From Oxalobacteraceae bacterium (GTDB taxonomy: Bacteria > Pseudomonadota > Gammaproteobacteria > Burkholderiales > Burkholderiaceae_D), in contig PKWO01000489.1 of assembly GCA_003132085.1 (NCBI GenBank), forward strand, positions 1 through 5,104: DNA of 5,104 bases. The letters are read 5' to 3'. Shown piece after piece: positions 1 to 4,703 of the stretch. Both the position numbers and the translations under genes were made by a program. The notes below the pieces were generated by a model. That model ran no database searches, was not told where the DNA came from, and saw nothing but the letters and a program-made list of their open reading frames with translations. Every line of letters starts with the position of its first letter. Position 1 is the first letter of the stretch.

Positions 1-2
1 TT

Positions 3-341
3 GATGAAAAGGGCATCATTTGGCCGGTCTCGATCGCACCGTTTGAAGTGGTTTTGTGCCCGATGGGATATGAGCGAAGCGAGATGGTCAAGAGCGCTAC
101 CGACCAACTCTACTCGGCTCTGGAAGCGGCCGGCATTGATGTTATCTTGGACGACCGCGGTGAACGTCCGGGTGCGATGTTTGCGGATTGGGAGTTGATC
201 GGCGTCCCGCACCGCATCGTGGTCGGGGAGCGCGGCCTGAAGGACGGCAAGCTTGAGTATCAAGGGCGCCGTGACAGCGCTGCAACAGCCGTATCTATCG
301 ACGATATGGTTGACTTTATCAAAGCAAAATTGGCGGCGTGA
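3..341 (+). CDS. proS: Prolyl-tRNA synthetase, C-terminal part (5' end outside window)
   Basis: Prolyl-tRNA synthetase charges tRNA-Pro with proline in the cytoplasm. Only the last 112 residues are here; the reading frame is already open at base 3 and continues to the left. The visible part is the class IIa anticodon-binding domain. It opens with DEKGIIWPVSIAPFEV and carries the block ALEAAGIDVILDDRGERPG followed by MFADWELIGVPHRIVVGERG. These match, from memory, the C-terminal end of E. coli-type ProRS (bacterial long form, about 570 residues), including the DDR.ERPG and F.D.ELIG.PH elements. The chain ends at a TGA a usual distance after VDFIKAKLAA, so this end looks intact. An ATG at base 48 lies within the frame and is internal methionine, not a start. 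The lytic transglycosylase follows on the same strand within about 60 bases, so the two are probably co-transcribed. The identification is very secure. Confidence 0.97.
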   Translation, partial: DEKGIIWPVSIAPFEVVLCPMGYERSEMVKSATDQLYSALEAAGIDVILDDRGERPGAMFADWELIGVPHRIVVGERGLKDGKLEYQGRRDSAATAVSIDDMVDFIKAKLAA

Positions 342-355
342 GCGCAGGCGTTTTT

Positions 356-403
356 GGGAGGAACGCAATGCACTATCCTCCGATCCGGGCTATAGCCGGA
401 TGA
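356..403 (+). other. Shine-Dalgarno site plus 11-codon leader reading frame before the transglycosylase
   Basis: A good ribosome-binding sequence, GGGAGGAA at 356-363, lies six bases before an ATG at 368. The frame encodes MHYPPIRAIAG and stops with TGA at 401-403. This stop overlaps the ATG at 400-402 (ATGA), which is the first ATG usable for the transglycosylase. A short hairpin (ATCCGG at 383-388 pairing with CCGGAT at 396-401, seven-base loop) would cover part of that ATG. The layout fits translational coupling: ribosomes finishing the leader would open the hairpin and restart. This is inference. The frame could equally be the remnant of a displaced start, or chance. Confidence 0.4.
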
Positions 404-1065
404 TAAATCAGACTGTGAAACGAAGCACAAAGGAGGTGGCACGGTGGTCCGATGCGCTTCGCGGTGTGGTGGTGCGTTGCGGTTTGGCGGCTTGCCTATG
501 CTGGACCTGCCTCTGTGCCTATGCAGGCAATCAGAAAGAGGAAGCAATGGCCGATTCGGTGCGCACTGCGTTGTCGCAGGCGATCACCGACCCGCGTCCA
601 CCCAAGCCCCGATTTTTCGACATCAAAGACCGCATCAGGTACTTGTATTGGCGAGGAGAGATGTCGGAGCGGCTCAAAAAAACCTTGCCCGATACCCAAG
701 TGAGAGTTGAGTTCTTGCGAACTGTCTGGTACGAGGCAACCCGTGCCGGTCTGGATCCGCAACTGGTATTGGGGTTGATCCAAGTCGAGTCGGCCTTTCG
801 CAAGTATGCATTGTCAGCGGCTGGCGCACGCGGTTACATGCAAGTGATGCCATTTTGGACGCGTGTGATCGGCGATGGCGAGTCGAAGAAGCTGTTTTTC
901 ATGCAAACCAATTTGCGCTACGGCTGCTCGATCTTGCGTATGTATATTGATCAGGACGGAGGCAATCTTTACCTTGCGCTCGGTCGCTATAACGGTAGCC
1001 GCGGGCAACCGGAGTATCCGAATGCGGTGCTAACTGCTTGGAAGCGGTGGAAATACAACGAGTGA
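400..1065 (+). CDS. Secreted lytic transglycosylase (SLT domain, family 1)
   Basis: This enzyme class cleaves the MurNAc-GlcNAc bond of peptidoglycan in the periplasm and leaves 1,6-anhydro-MurNAc ends. From ATG 400 it has 221 residues. Residues 22-42 are hydrophobic and end in AYA before GNQ, a plausible signal peptidase I site, followed by an accessory region. The SLT fold starts near residue 104. GLDPQLVLGLIQVESAF contains the catalytic glutamate, E130, and GARGYMQVMP (142-151) is the family's GLMQ.MP motif with Tyr in place of Leu. YNGS (197-200) fits the usual YN.G element near the end. Length suits a small stand-alone enzyme. The start is uncertain: ATG 400 overlaps a leader stop, GTG 415 is also in frame, and a strong Shine-Dalgarno site at 430-437 has no good in-frame start after it. 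The n-region from 400 is unusually long (about 21 residues). It follows proS, an arrangement I recall from other betaproteobacteria. The family call is firm; the N-terminus is not. Confidence 0.9.
   Translation: MINQTVKRSTKEVARWSDALRGVVVRCGLAACLCWTCLCAYAGNQKEEAMADSVRTALSQAITDPRPPKPRFFDIKDRIRYLYWRGEMSERLKKTLPDTQVRVEFLRTVWYEATRAGLDPQLVLGLIQVESAFRKYALSAAGARGYMQVMPFWTRVIGDGESKKLFFMQTNLRYGCSILRMYIDQDGGNLYLALGRYNGSRGQPEYPNAVLTAWKRWKYNE
430..437 (+). promoter_or_regulatory. Strong Shine-Dalgarno sequence without a matching in-frame start
   Basis: AAGGAGGT is the best ribosome-binding match in the left part of the window. It is followed six bases later by GTG 444 and 14 bases later by ATG 452. These two starts lie in the two frames that do not encode the transglycosylase. 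In the transglycosylase frame the next candidates are GTG codons at 466-474, too far away for normal use. The site therefore either marks an original start whose frame has since changed (see the finding on the 23-base offset repeat) or is not used. Confidence 0.5.
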
Positions 1066-1082
1066 TTCGAGGTTTACGGCGC

Positions 1083-1109
1083 GTGCCATTGACCAGGTAT
1101 TAATGGTAC
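1083..1109 (+). other. Weak hairpin after the transglycosylase stop
   Basis: GTGCCATT at 1083-1090 can pair with AATGGTAC at 1102-1109 over eight base pairs, one of them G-U, with an 11-base loop. It lies just ahead of the strong terminator. It may be a 3' stabilising element or chance; no T-run follows it. Confidence 0.3.
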
Positions 1110-1110
1110 T

Positions 1111-1153
1111 GCCAAACAAAAACGCCCGCGCGATGCGGGCGTTTTTGTTTGGC
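1111..1153. terminator. Bidirectional intrinsic terminator between convergent genes
   Basis: The arms at 1111-1129 and 1135-1153 are a perfect 19-bp inverted repeat with a five-base loop (GCGAT). The core is GC-rich (CGCCCGC/GCGGGCG) and its outer part is ACAAAAA on one side and TTTTTGT on the other. Read in either direction, the GC stem is followed by a U-rich stretch, so it should stop transcription from the transglycosylase on the + strand and from the SWIB-domain gene on the - strand. It lies 45 bases after one stop codon and 13 bases after the other. Confidence 0.95.
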
Positions 1154-1166
1154 ACTTGGAAGAAAG

Positions 1167-1664
1167 TTATTTCAAGTGATCGGAGATGAGTTTTGTCATC
1201 TCGAACATCGACACTTGTTTCTTGCCGCCAAACACAGCTTTCAGCTTTTCATCTGCATCAATCATGCGTTTGTTCAGCTCGTTTTGCAGCTTGAACTTCT
1301 TGATGTATTCCCAGACTTTCTTGGTCACTTCCGTGCGCGGCAGCGGATTGGCTCCAACAACGGCCGCCAATACGGCGGACGGCGTCATCGCTTTCATGAA
1401 CGCTGCATTCGGTTTGCGCGGAGTGGCCGGCTTGGCTGCGGCTTTTTTGACAGCCGGTTTTACCGCCGCTGCGGTTTTCTTGGCTGCCGGTTTTGCTGCA
1501 GCTTTCGCTGCCGGTTTAGCGGCTGGTTTCGCCGCTACCTTCTTTTCCGCCGGTTTGGCGACGGCCTTCTTGGCGGGTGCTGCGGCTTTTGCTACGGGCT
1601 TCTTTACTGCTGCTGCAGGTTTTTTCGCAGCAGGTTTTGCTGCTGGTTTTTTGGCTGTTGCCAT
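1167..1664 (-). CDS. SWIB/MDM2-domain protein with histone H1-like Lys/Ala-rich tail
   Basis: The protein has 165 residues. Residues 2 to about 85 consist almost only of Lys, Ala, Pro and Val in repeats such as KPAAKPAAKKPAA. This resembles the tail of eukaryotic histone H1 and of bacterial AlgP/HctB-type proteins and should be disordered, strongly basic and able to bind DNA. Residues 86-165 form a SWIB/MDM2 domain: RKPNAAFMKAMTPSAVLAAVVG, then LPRTEVTKKVWEYIKKFKLQ, then the C-terminal ADEKLKAVFGGKKQVSMFEMTKLISDHL. SWIB domains serve in chromatin remodelling in eukaryotes; their role in bacteria is not established, and nucleoid or chromosome association is inference from the tail. The start is fixed by AAGGAGG (1672-1678) seven bases upstream. 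The gene lies downstream of ffh on the same strand with a 268-base gap, so it may have its own promoter, though I find no convincing one. Hydrophobic-looking frames on the opposite strand are a by-product of the tail. Confidence 0.92.
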   Translation of the reverse strand: MATAKKPAAKPAAKKPAAAVKKPVAKAAAPAKKAVAKPAEKKVAAKPAAKPAAKAAAKPAAKKTAAAVKPAVKKAAAKPATPRKPNAAFMKAMTPSAVLAAVVGANPLPRTEVTKKVWEYIKKFKLQNELNKRMIDADEKLKAVFGGKKQVSMFEMTKLISDHLK

Positions 1665-1671
1665 CTTCGAG

Positions 1672-1678
1672 CCTCCTT
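1672..1678 (-). promoter_or_regulatory. Ribosome-binding site of the SWIB-domain gene
   Basis: On the - strand the sequence reads AAGGAGG, with seven bases to the ATG at 1664-1662. This near-consensus site fixes the start and suggests efficient translation, as expected for an abundant DNA-binding protein. Confidence 0.85.
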
Positions 1679-1821
1679 CACAAATGTGTTGGGAAATTGC
1701 GTCGCTTCACGCACCGCTAATAGTGGTGTGGTTTCCCTGGGGATGCAAGTGTTTTTTGCGCGAAATTGAATGAATTTGTGGGGCTAGCGCCACGTGCTTC
1801 CCATAGGAGAAACGCCAAATT

Positions 1822-1878
1822 GCCCTTGGAGGGCGCTTGCAGCGCCTTTATCCGATGCCGTATTCGGATAAGGCGCTG
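1822..1878. repeat. Cluster of hairpins in the ffh - SWIB gap, REP-like in look
   Basis: The main hairpin pairs CAGCGCCTTTATCCGA (1840-1855) with TCGGATAAGGCGCTG (1864-1878), 15 base pairs with one bulged T and an eight-base loop. Next to it GCCCT (1822-1826) pairs with AGGGC (1830-1834), and GGCGC (1832-1836) can pair with GCGCC (1842-1846), which competes with the main hairpin. On the - strand, the direction of ffh transcription, no clear U-run follows, so a standard intrinsic terminator is not supported. On the + strand the run after it is loosely T-rich. It could be a transcript-end stabiliser, an imperfect terminator or one copy of a dispersed palindromic repeat. The structure is visible; its role is unknown. 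Confidence 0.5.
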
Positions 1879-1925
1879 AGTTTTGGGGGTTTCATTTTAT
1901 GCAGAATCCAATCGATCACGGGCAA

Positions 1926-1943
1926 GCCTGCGCTAGCGCAGGC
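1926..1943. repeat. Perfect 18-bp palindrome across the ffh stop codon
   Basis: GCCTGCGCTAGCGCAGGC is its own reverse complement and includes the TAG stop of ffh (1935-1933) and its last codons. In the mRNA it can form a seven-bp stem with a CUAG loop. No U-run follows on the - strand, so it is not a typical terminator by itself. Confidence 0.6.
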
Positions 1944-3300
1944 CCGGCATCATGCCTTTCATGCTGCGCATCATTTTCATCATGCCGCCGCCTTTGAGCT
2001 TTTTCATCATCGATTGCATTTGCTCGAACTGCGCCAGCATTCGGTTGACTTCCTGAACCTGCACTCCGGCGCCAGTGGCAATACGGCGCTTGCGCGACGC
2101 TTTGATCAGCTCCGGTTTGGTGCGTTCCAGAGGAGTCATCGAGTTGATCATGCCCTCCATGCGGCGTACCTGCTTGTCGGCTTGATCCATATTGGCGCCG
2201 CTTGCCGCTTGCTGGAACTGGGCCGGTAGTTTGTCCATCAGGTTGGAGAGGCCGCCCATTTTTTTCATTTGCCCCAACTGCGCCTTGAAGTCGTTCAAGT
2301 CGAACTTGCCGCCGATTTTGATTTTCTGCGCGAGGTCCTGGGCTGTCGCGATGTCCACGCCTTTGCGGGCCTCCTCGACCAGGGCCAGGATATCTCCCAT
2401 GCCGAGTATGCGATCAGCCATACGGTTGGGATCGAATGCCTCCAAGCCATCCAGTTTTTCCGCGACACCGGTGAATTTGATCGGCTTGCCGGTAATGTGG
2501 CGGACTGACAGCGCGGCACCGCCGCGCGCATCGCCATCAAGCTTGGTTAAGACAATACCAGTGAGCGGCAACGCGTCATTGAAGGCTTTTGCGGTATTCA
2601 CCGCGTCCTGGCCAAGCATTGCATCGACGACAAACAGTGTTTCTATCGGTTTGACCGCCGCATGCAGCGCGGCGATTTCCAGCATCATCGCCTGGTCAAT
2701 ACCCAGGCGGCCGGCAGTATCGATAATCAGCACGTCGTGATAGTGTTTCTTGGCAAAATCGAGTGCCGCCAATGCGATCTCGACCGGCTTGTCGGTCGGC
2801 AGCGATGGGAAAAAATCCGCGCCTACCTGAGCGGTAACGGTCTGCAACTGACCGATTGCGGCTGGCCGGTATACGTCGGTGGATACCGTCAATACCTTTT
2901 TTTTCTTCTGTTCGCGCAGATATTTTGCCAGCTTTCCGACTGTCGTGGTTTTCCCCGCTCCTTGCAGCCCTGCCATCAGGATAACGGCTGGCGGCTGGGT
3001 CGCGAAGTTTAGCTGAGATGCCTCGGGCCCGAGGTCGGCCCCCATCAGGAATGCCAGTTCGCGCTGCACTACGCCGACCAAAGCCTGGCCTGGCGTCAAC
3101 GAGCCGATCACGTCCTCGCCAAGCGCTTTCTCTTTAACGCGGGCAATGAATTCACGTACAGCCGGCAGCGCGACGTCGGCTTCGAGCAACGCCAGGCGCA
3201 CTTCGCGCAGCATCTCGGCGGTGTTTGATTCAGTAAGGCGGGCCTCGCCGCGCATGGTTTTGACGACTTTAGCGAGGCGTTGGGTCAGATTGTCGAGCAT
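1933..3300 (-). CDS. ffh: Signal recognition particle GTPase Ffh (SRP54 homologue)
   Basis: Ffh binds 4.5S RNA and signal sequences of nascent inner-membrane proteins, then docks with FtsY to deliver the ribosome to the Sec translocon. The 455 residues are full length for the family. The N domain (about 1-90, starting MLDNLTQRLAKVVKTMRG) is followed by the G domain with P-loop GLQGAGKTT (111-119), DVYRPAAIGQL (142-152), DTAGR (194-198), TKLDGDARGG (252-261) and GVAEKLDGLEAFDP (278-291). The M domain (about 325-455) carries the 4.5S RNA-binding motif SRKRRIATGAG (402-412) and a methionine-rich tail with clusters such as KGGGMMKMMRSMKGMM, which makes the flexible signal-peptide groove. All GTPase signatures are intact. 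The start at 3300 matches the usual family N-terminus, although no clear Shine-Dalgarno sequence precedes it. It is divergent from the CcsA-like gene, as ffh is beside ypjD in E. coli. Confidence 0.99.
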   Translation of the reverse strand: MLDNLTQRLAKVVKTMRGEARLTESNTAEMLREVRLALLEADVALPAVREFIARVKEKALGEDVIGSLTPGQALVGVVQRELAFLMGADLGPEASQLNFATQPPAVILMAGLQGAGKTTTVGKLAKYLREQKKKKVLTVSTDVYRPAAIGQLQTVTAQVGADFFPSLPTDKPVEIALAALDFAKKHYHDVLIIDTAGRLGIDQAMMLEIAALHAAVKPIETLFVVDAMLGQDAVNTAKAFNDALPLTGIVLTKLDGDARGGAALSVRHITGKPIKFTGVAEKLDGLEAFDPNRMADRILGMGDILALVEEARKGVDIATAQDLAQKIKIGGKFDLNDFKAQLGQMKKMGGLSNLMDKLPAQFQQAASGANMDQADKQVRRMEGMINSMTPLERTKPELIKASRKRRIATGAGVQVQEVNRMLAQFEQMQSMMKKLKGGGMMKMMRSMKGMMPGLR

Positions 3301-3459
3301 GGCGGATAATGTGTTTTAAGAAGTGGGATAAAAATTCGATGTGCGTGCGACCATGCGGAAAGCAGCATGACATTCTAACCGATACAATAGCCCGCTCGAT
3401 ATTGGAGATTTCAGCGGAAACCGGGGTGCTTCGGCAATCACGTCGCGCGCATCTGCAGC

Positions 3460-3490
3460 GAGACAATCGCCATCACATCTTATATATAAT
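3460..3490 (+). promoter_or_regulatory. Candidate + strand sigma70 promoter in the AT-rich core
   Basis: A perfect TATAAT lies at 3485-3490 and an overlapping TATATA at 3483-3488. GAGACA at 3460-3465 matches four of six -35 positions, at a spacing of 17 bases to TATATA or 19 to TATAAT. If used, transcription would start near 3495 and give the CcsA-like gene a leader of about 145 bases that includes the 3568-3607 dyad. Confidence 0.35.
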
Positions 3491-3507
3491 AAAGCATATT
3501 AAATCAA
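3479..3507 (-). promoter_or_regulatory. Candidate sigma70 promoter for ffh
   Basis: Read on the - strand, TTGATT (3507-3502) and TATAAG (3484-3479) are separated by exactly 17 bases. They match four of six and five of six consensus positions. This is the best promoter-like pair upstream of ffh that I found. It predicts a start near 3472 and an ffh leader of about 170 bases. The AT-rich composition makes chance matches likely, so confidence is moderate. Confidence 0.45.
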
Positions 3508-3567
3508 TGGCTTAACAAACCCTTGAAAAATCGCTGCATAGCGTGGATTTCGTCGCTTCTGCTTGGC

Positions 3568-3607
3568 AACCGGCTAGCCGGGCACTACACTAGGCGCGCT
3601 GCCGGTT
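3568..3607. repeat. Dyad with nested 12-bp palindrome upstream of the CcsA-like gene
   Basis: AACCGGC at 3568-3574 pairs with GCCGGTT at 3601-3607, and the pairing extends inward (TAGC with GCT) if one base is bulged. Inside the left arm CCGGCTAGCCGG (3570-3581) is a perfect palindrome of its own. The two foldings exclude each other. No T-run follows, so it is not a standard terminator. It could be a protein-binding site or a leader structure. Confidence 0.4.
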
Positions 3608-3634
3608 AGGGCGCAATCACCCGCATGGTATAAA
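3606..3634 (+). promoter_or_regulatory. Possible promoter immediately before the CcsA-like start codon
   Basis: TATAAA at 3629-3634 lies eight bases before the ATG at 3643. TTAGGG at 3606-3611 is a weak -35 at 17 bases spacing. If TATAAA is the -10 box, transcription would begin at about 3640-3642, giving a leaderless or almost leaderless mRNA. This would agree with the absence of a Shine-Dalgarno sequence there. Confidence 0.35.
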
Positions 3635-3642
3635 CTTAAAGT

Positions 3643-4452
3643 ATGCATACTCTCTTTCTTGGCTTGGCAGCGTTTTTTTACCTAGTTGCCACTTTCCTGC
3701 CTCTGCGTTTTCGGGTTCCGATTTCGGTGACCGTGGTCGTCGGTTGGCTTTTGCACGCTGCCGCTCTTAGCGGGGAGATTGACTCGCATGGCGCGCTGCA
3801 GATTGGTTTCGCGGTGATGTTATCGGTAACCTTGTGGATATCGGTGGCCGCATATTGGTTGGAAAACCGGAATTTCACGTTGGATAGCTTACGCGTACTG
3901 GTCATGCCCTGTGCGGCGGCGGCGGTTATCTTGCCGGCATTATTCCCCGGGGAATTGGCGCCGCTGGAGCAGAGATCCCCGTTGTTTTCTTGGCATATAG
4001 CCATCGCGATGCTGGCCTATAGCACGTTGACCATTGCGGCATTCCACGCGGTACTGATGGCTTTGCAGGAGTCCCGGCTGCATACTCGGACAGGGACGCC
4101 GCAAACCGGCTGGTTCGCATCGACCATCGATCGCTTGCCGGCACTGCTGACCATGGAAAAACTGTTATTCAGGTTAATCGCGTTTGGTTTTGTTTTGCTG
4201 ACATTGACCGTCTTGTCCGGTGTGGTGTTTTCCGAGAAACTATTCGGCCAAGCCGTCAAATGGGATCATAAAACGGTATTCGCCATGATGTCCTGGGGGT
4301 TGTTCGGCGCGTTGCTGGCAGGCCGCCGATGGCGCGGTTGGCGCGGCAGGACTGCATTGCGCTTTTTCTTGGGCGGTTTTGTGGCGCTGCTGTTAGGGTA
4401 CGTGGGCAGCCGCTTCGTGCTTGAAGTCGTGTTGCATCGAGCATTTTTATGA
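3643..4452 (+). CDS. CcsA/YpjD-family polytopic membrane protein (cytochrome c assembly-like)
   Basis: The 269 residues form about eight membrane segments, at roughly 3-20, 27-43, 52-72, 83-101, 116-142, 174-196, 210-227 and 241-263. The pattern and the conserved pieces fit the CcsA/HemX/YpjD branch of the cytochrome c assembly family: WHIAIAMLAYSTLTIAAFHA (W117, H118, H135) and WDHKTVFAMMSW (207-218, H209). Those histidines are the ones expected to contact haem in related proteins. The family's authentic CcsA haem-lyase subunits are longer and carry a WWD motif; I do not see one here, so the protein is closer to E. coli YpjD, whose precise role is not settled. A stop codon lies six bases upstream of the ATG, so no earlier start exists, and no ribosome-binding site is visible. 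It is divergent from ffh and overlaps the next gene by ATGA. Confidence 0.9.
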   Translation: MHTLFLGLAAFFYLVATFLPLRFRVPISVTVVVGWLLHAAALSGEIDSHGALQIGFAVMLSVTLWISVAAYWLENRNFTLDSLRVLVMPCAAAAVILPALFPGELAPLEQRSPLFSWHIAIAMLAYSTLTIAAFHAVLMALQESRLHTRTGTPQTGWFASTIDRLPALLTMEKLLFRLIAFGFVLLTLTVLSGVVFSEKLFGQAVKWDHKTVFAMMSWGLFGALLAGRRWRGWRGRTALRFFLGGFVALLLGYVGSRFVLEVVLHRAFL

Positions 4453-4688
4453 AGCTTTTGATATGGATGGTTATCGGCTTTGCCGTTGTGACCTGGATCA
4501 TGCGGGTCAAGTCCGGGTTGTCGAAGGCACATCGCGATTCACGCGAAAAAACGCCCGGCAAGGCCGCCGAAGCCATGCTGCAATGCGCCCGTTGCGGCAT
4601 GCATATTCCGGCCTCGGAGGCATTGATCAATGCGGACGGCTCGGCATTCTGTAGCGAAGAACATCGTGCCCAGCATGACGTTCGCTGA
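4449..4688 (+). CDS. Small membrane-anchored protein with Cys/His zinc motif (PP0621-like)
   Basis: This 79-residue protein starts inside the stop codon of the CcsA-like gene (ATGA), so translation is probably coupled. Residues 2-19 form one membrane segment (LLIWMVIGFAVVTWIM), then comes a charged linker (RVKSGLSKAHRDSREK). The C-terminal part has CARCGMHIPASEALINADG (46-64) and FCSEEHR (67-73), so C46, C49, C68 and H72 can make a single zinc site. The CxxCGxxxPxSEA...FCSxEH pattern is that of the conserved proteobacterial family named after PP0621. I know no established function. Its place between a cytochrome-assembly-like gene and pilS is, as far as I recall, conserved in betaproteobacteria. 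By the positive-inside rule the zinc domain should face the cytoplasm. Confidence 0.82.
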   Translation: MKLLIWMVIGFAVVTWIMRVKSGLSKAHRDSREKTPGKAAEAMLQCARCGMHIPASEALINADGSAFCSEEHRAQHDVR

Positions 4689-4703
4689 TGTTTGACGCGG
4701 GCA

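Larger units (their letters stand above)
3301..3642. other. Divergent intergenic control region, ffh / CcsA-like gene
   Basis: These 342 bases hold no gene that I can support. The short open frames on both strands have no family resemblance and no good start signals. From left to right it contains the ffh leader, a mixed stretch with ATTCTA/TACAAT hexamers at 3372-3388, a very AT-rich core at 3480-3506 with promoter-like elements on both strands, a dyad at 3568-3607, and a TATAAA just before the CcsA-like start. I looked for a 4.5S RNA gene, which would suit the setting, and did not find the conserved GGAAGGAAGCAGCC-type loop or its pairing arms. Confidence 0.6.

Noticed and set aside
253..399. 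Upstream extension of the transglycosylase frame to ATG 253
   Set aside because: It would overlap the proS coding region by about 90 bases and encode an extension without family resemblance or signal-peptide character. ATG 400 or later is more likely.
478..498. Lipobox-like LAAC in the transglycosylase signal region
   Set aside because: The hydrophobic stretch continues for over ten residues after this Cys and ends in a good AYA-G signal peptidase I site, and an Arg interrupts the part before it. A lipoprotein is not supported.
1149..1773. Two long + strand reading frames (206 and 195 residues) opposite the SWIB-domain gene, one looking like a membrane protein
   Set aside because: They are the antisense of the Lys/Ala-rich tail, whose codons read as Phe/Ala/Gly or Arg/Cys/Phe strings on the other strand. 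The - strand gene has a clear ribosome-binding site, a recognisable domain and a terminator.
3301..3642. 4.5S RNA gene next to ffh
   Set aside because: A CGGAAAGCAGC-like piece near 3357 recalls the conserved loop, but the flanking bases do not pair and the rest of the consensus is absent.
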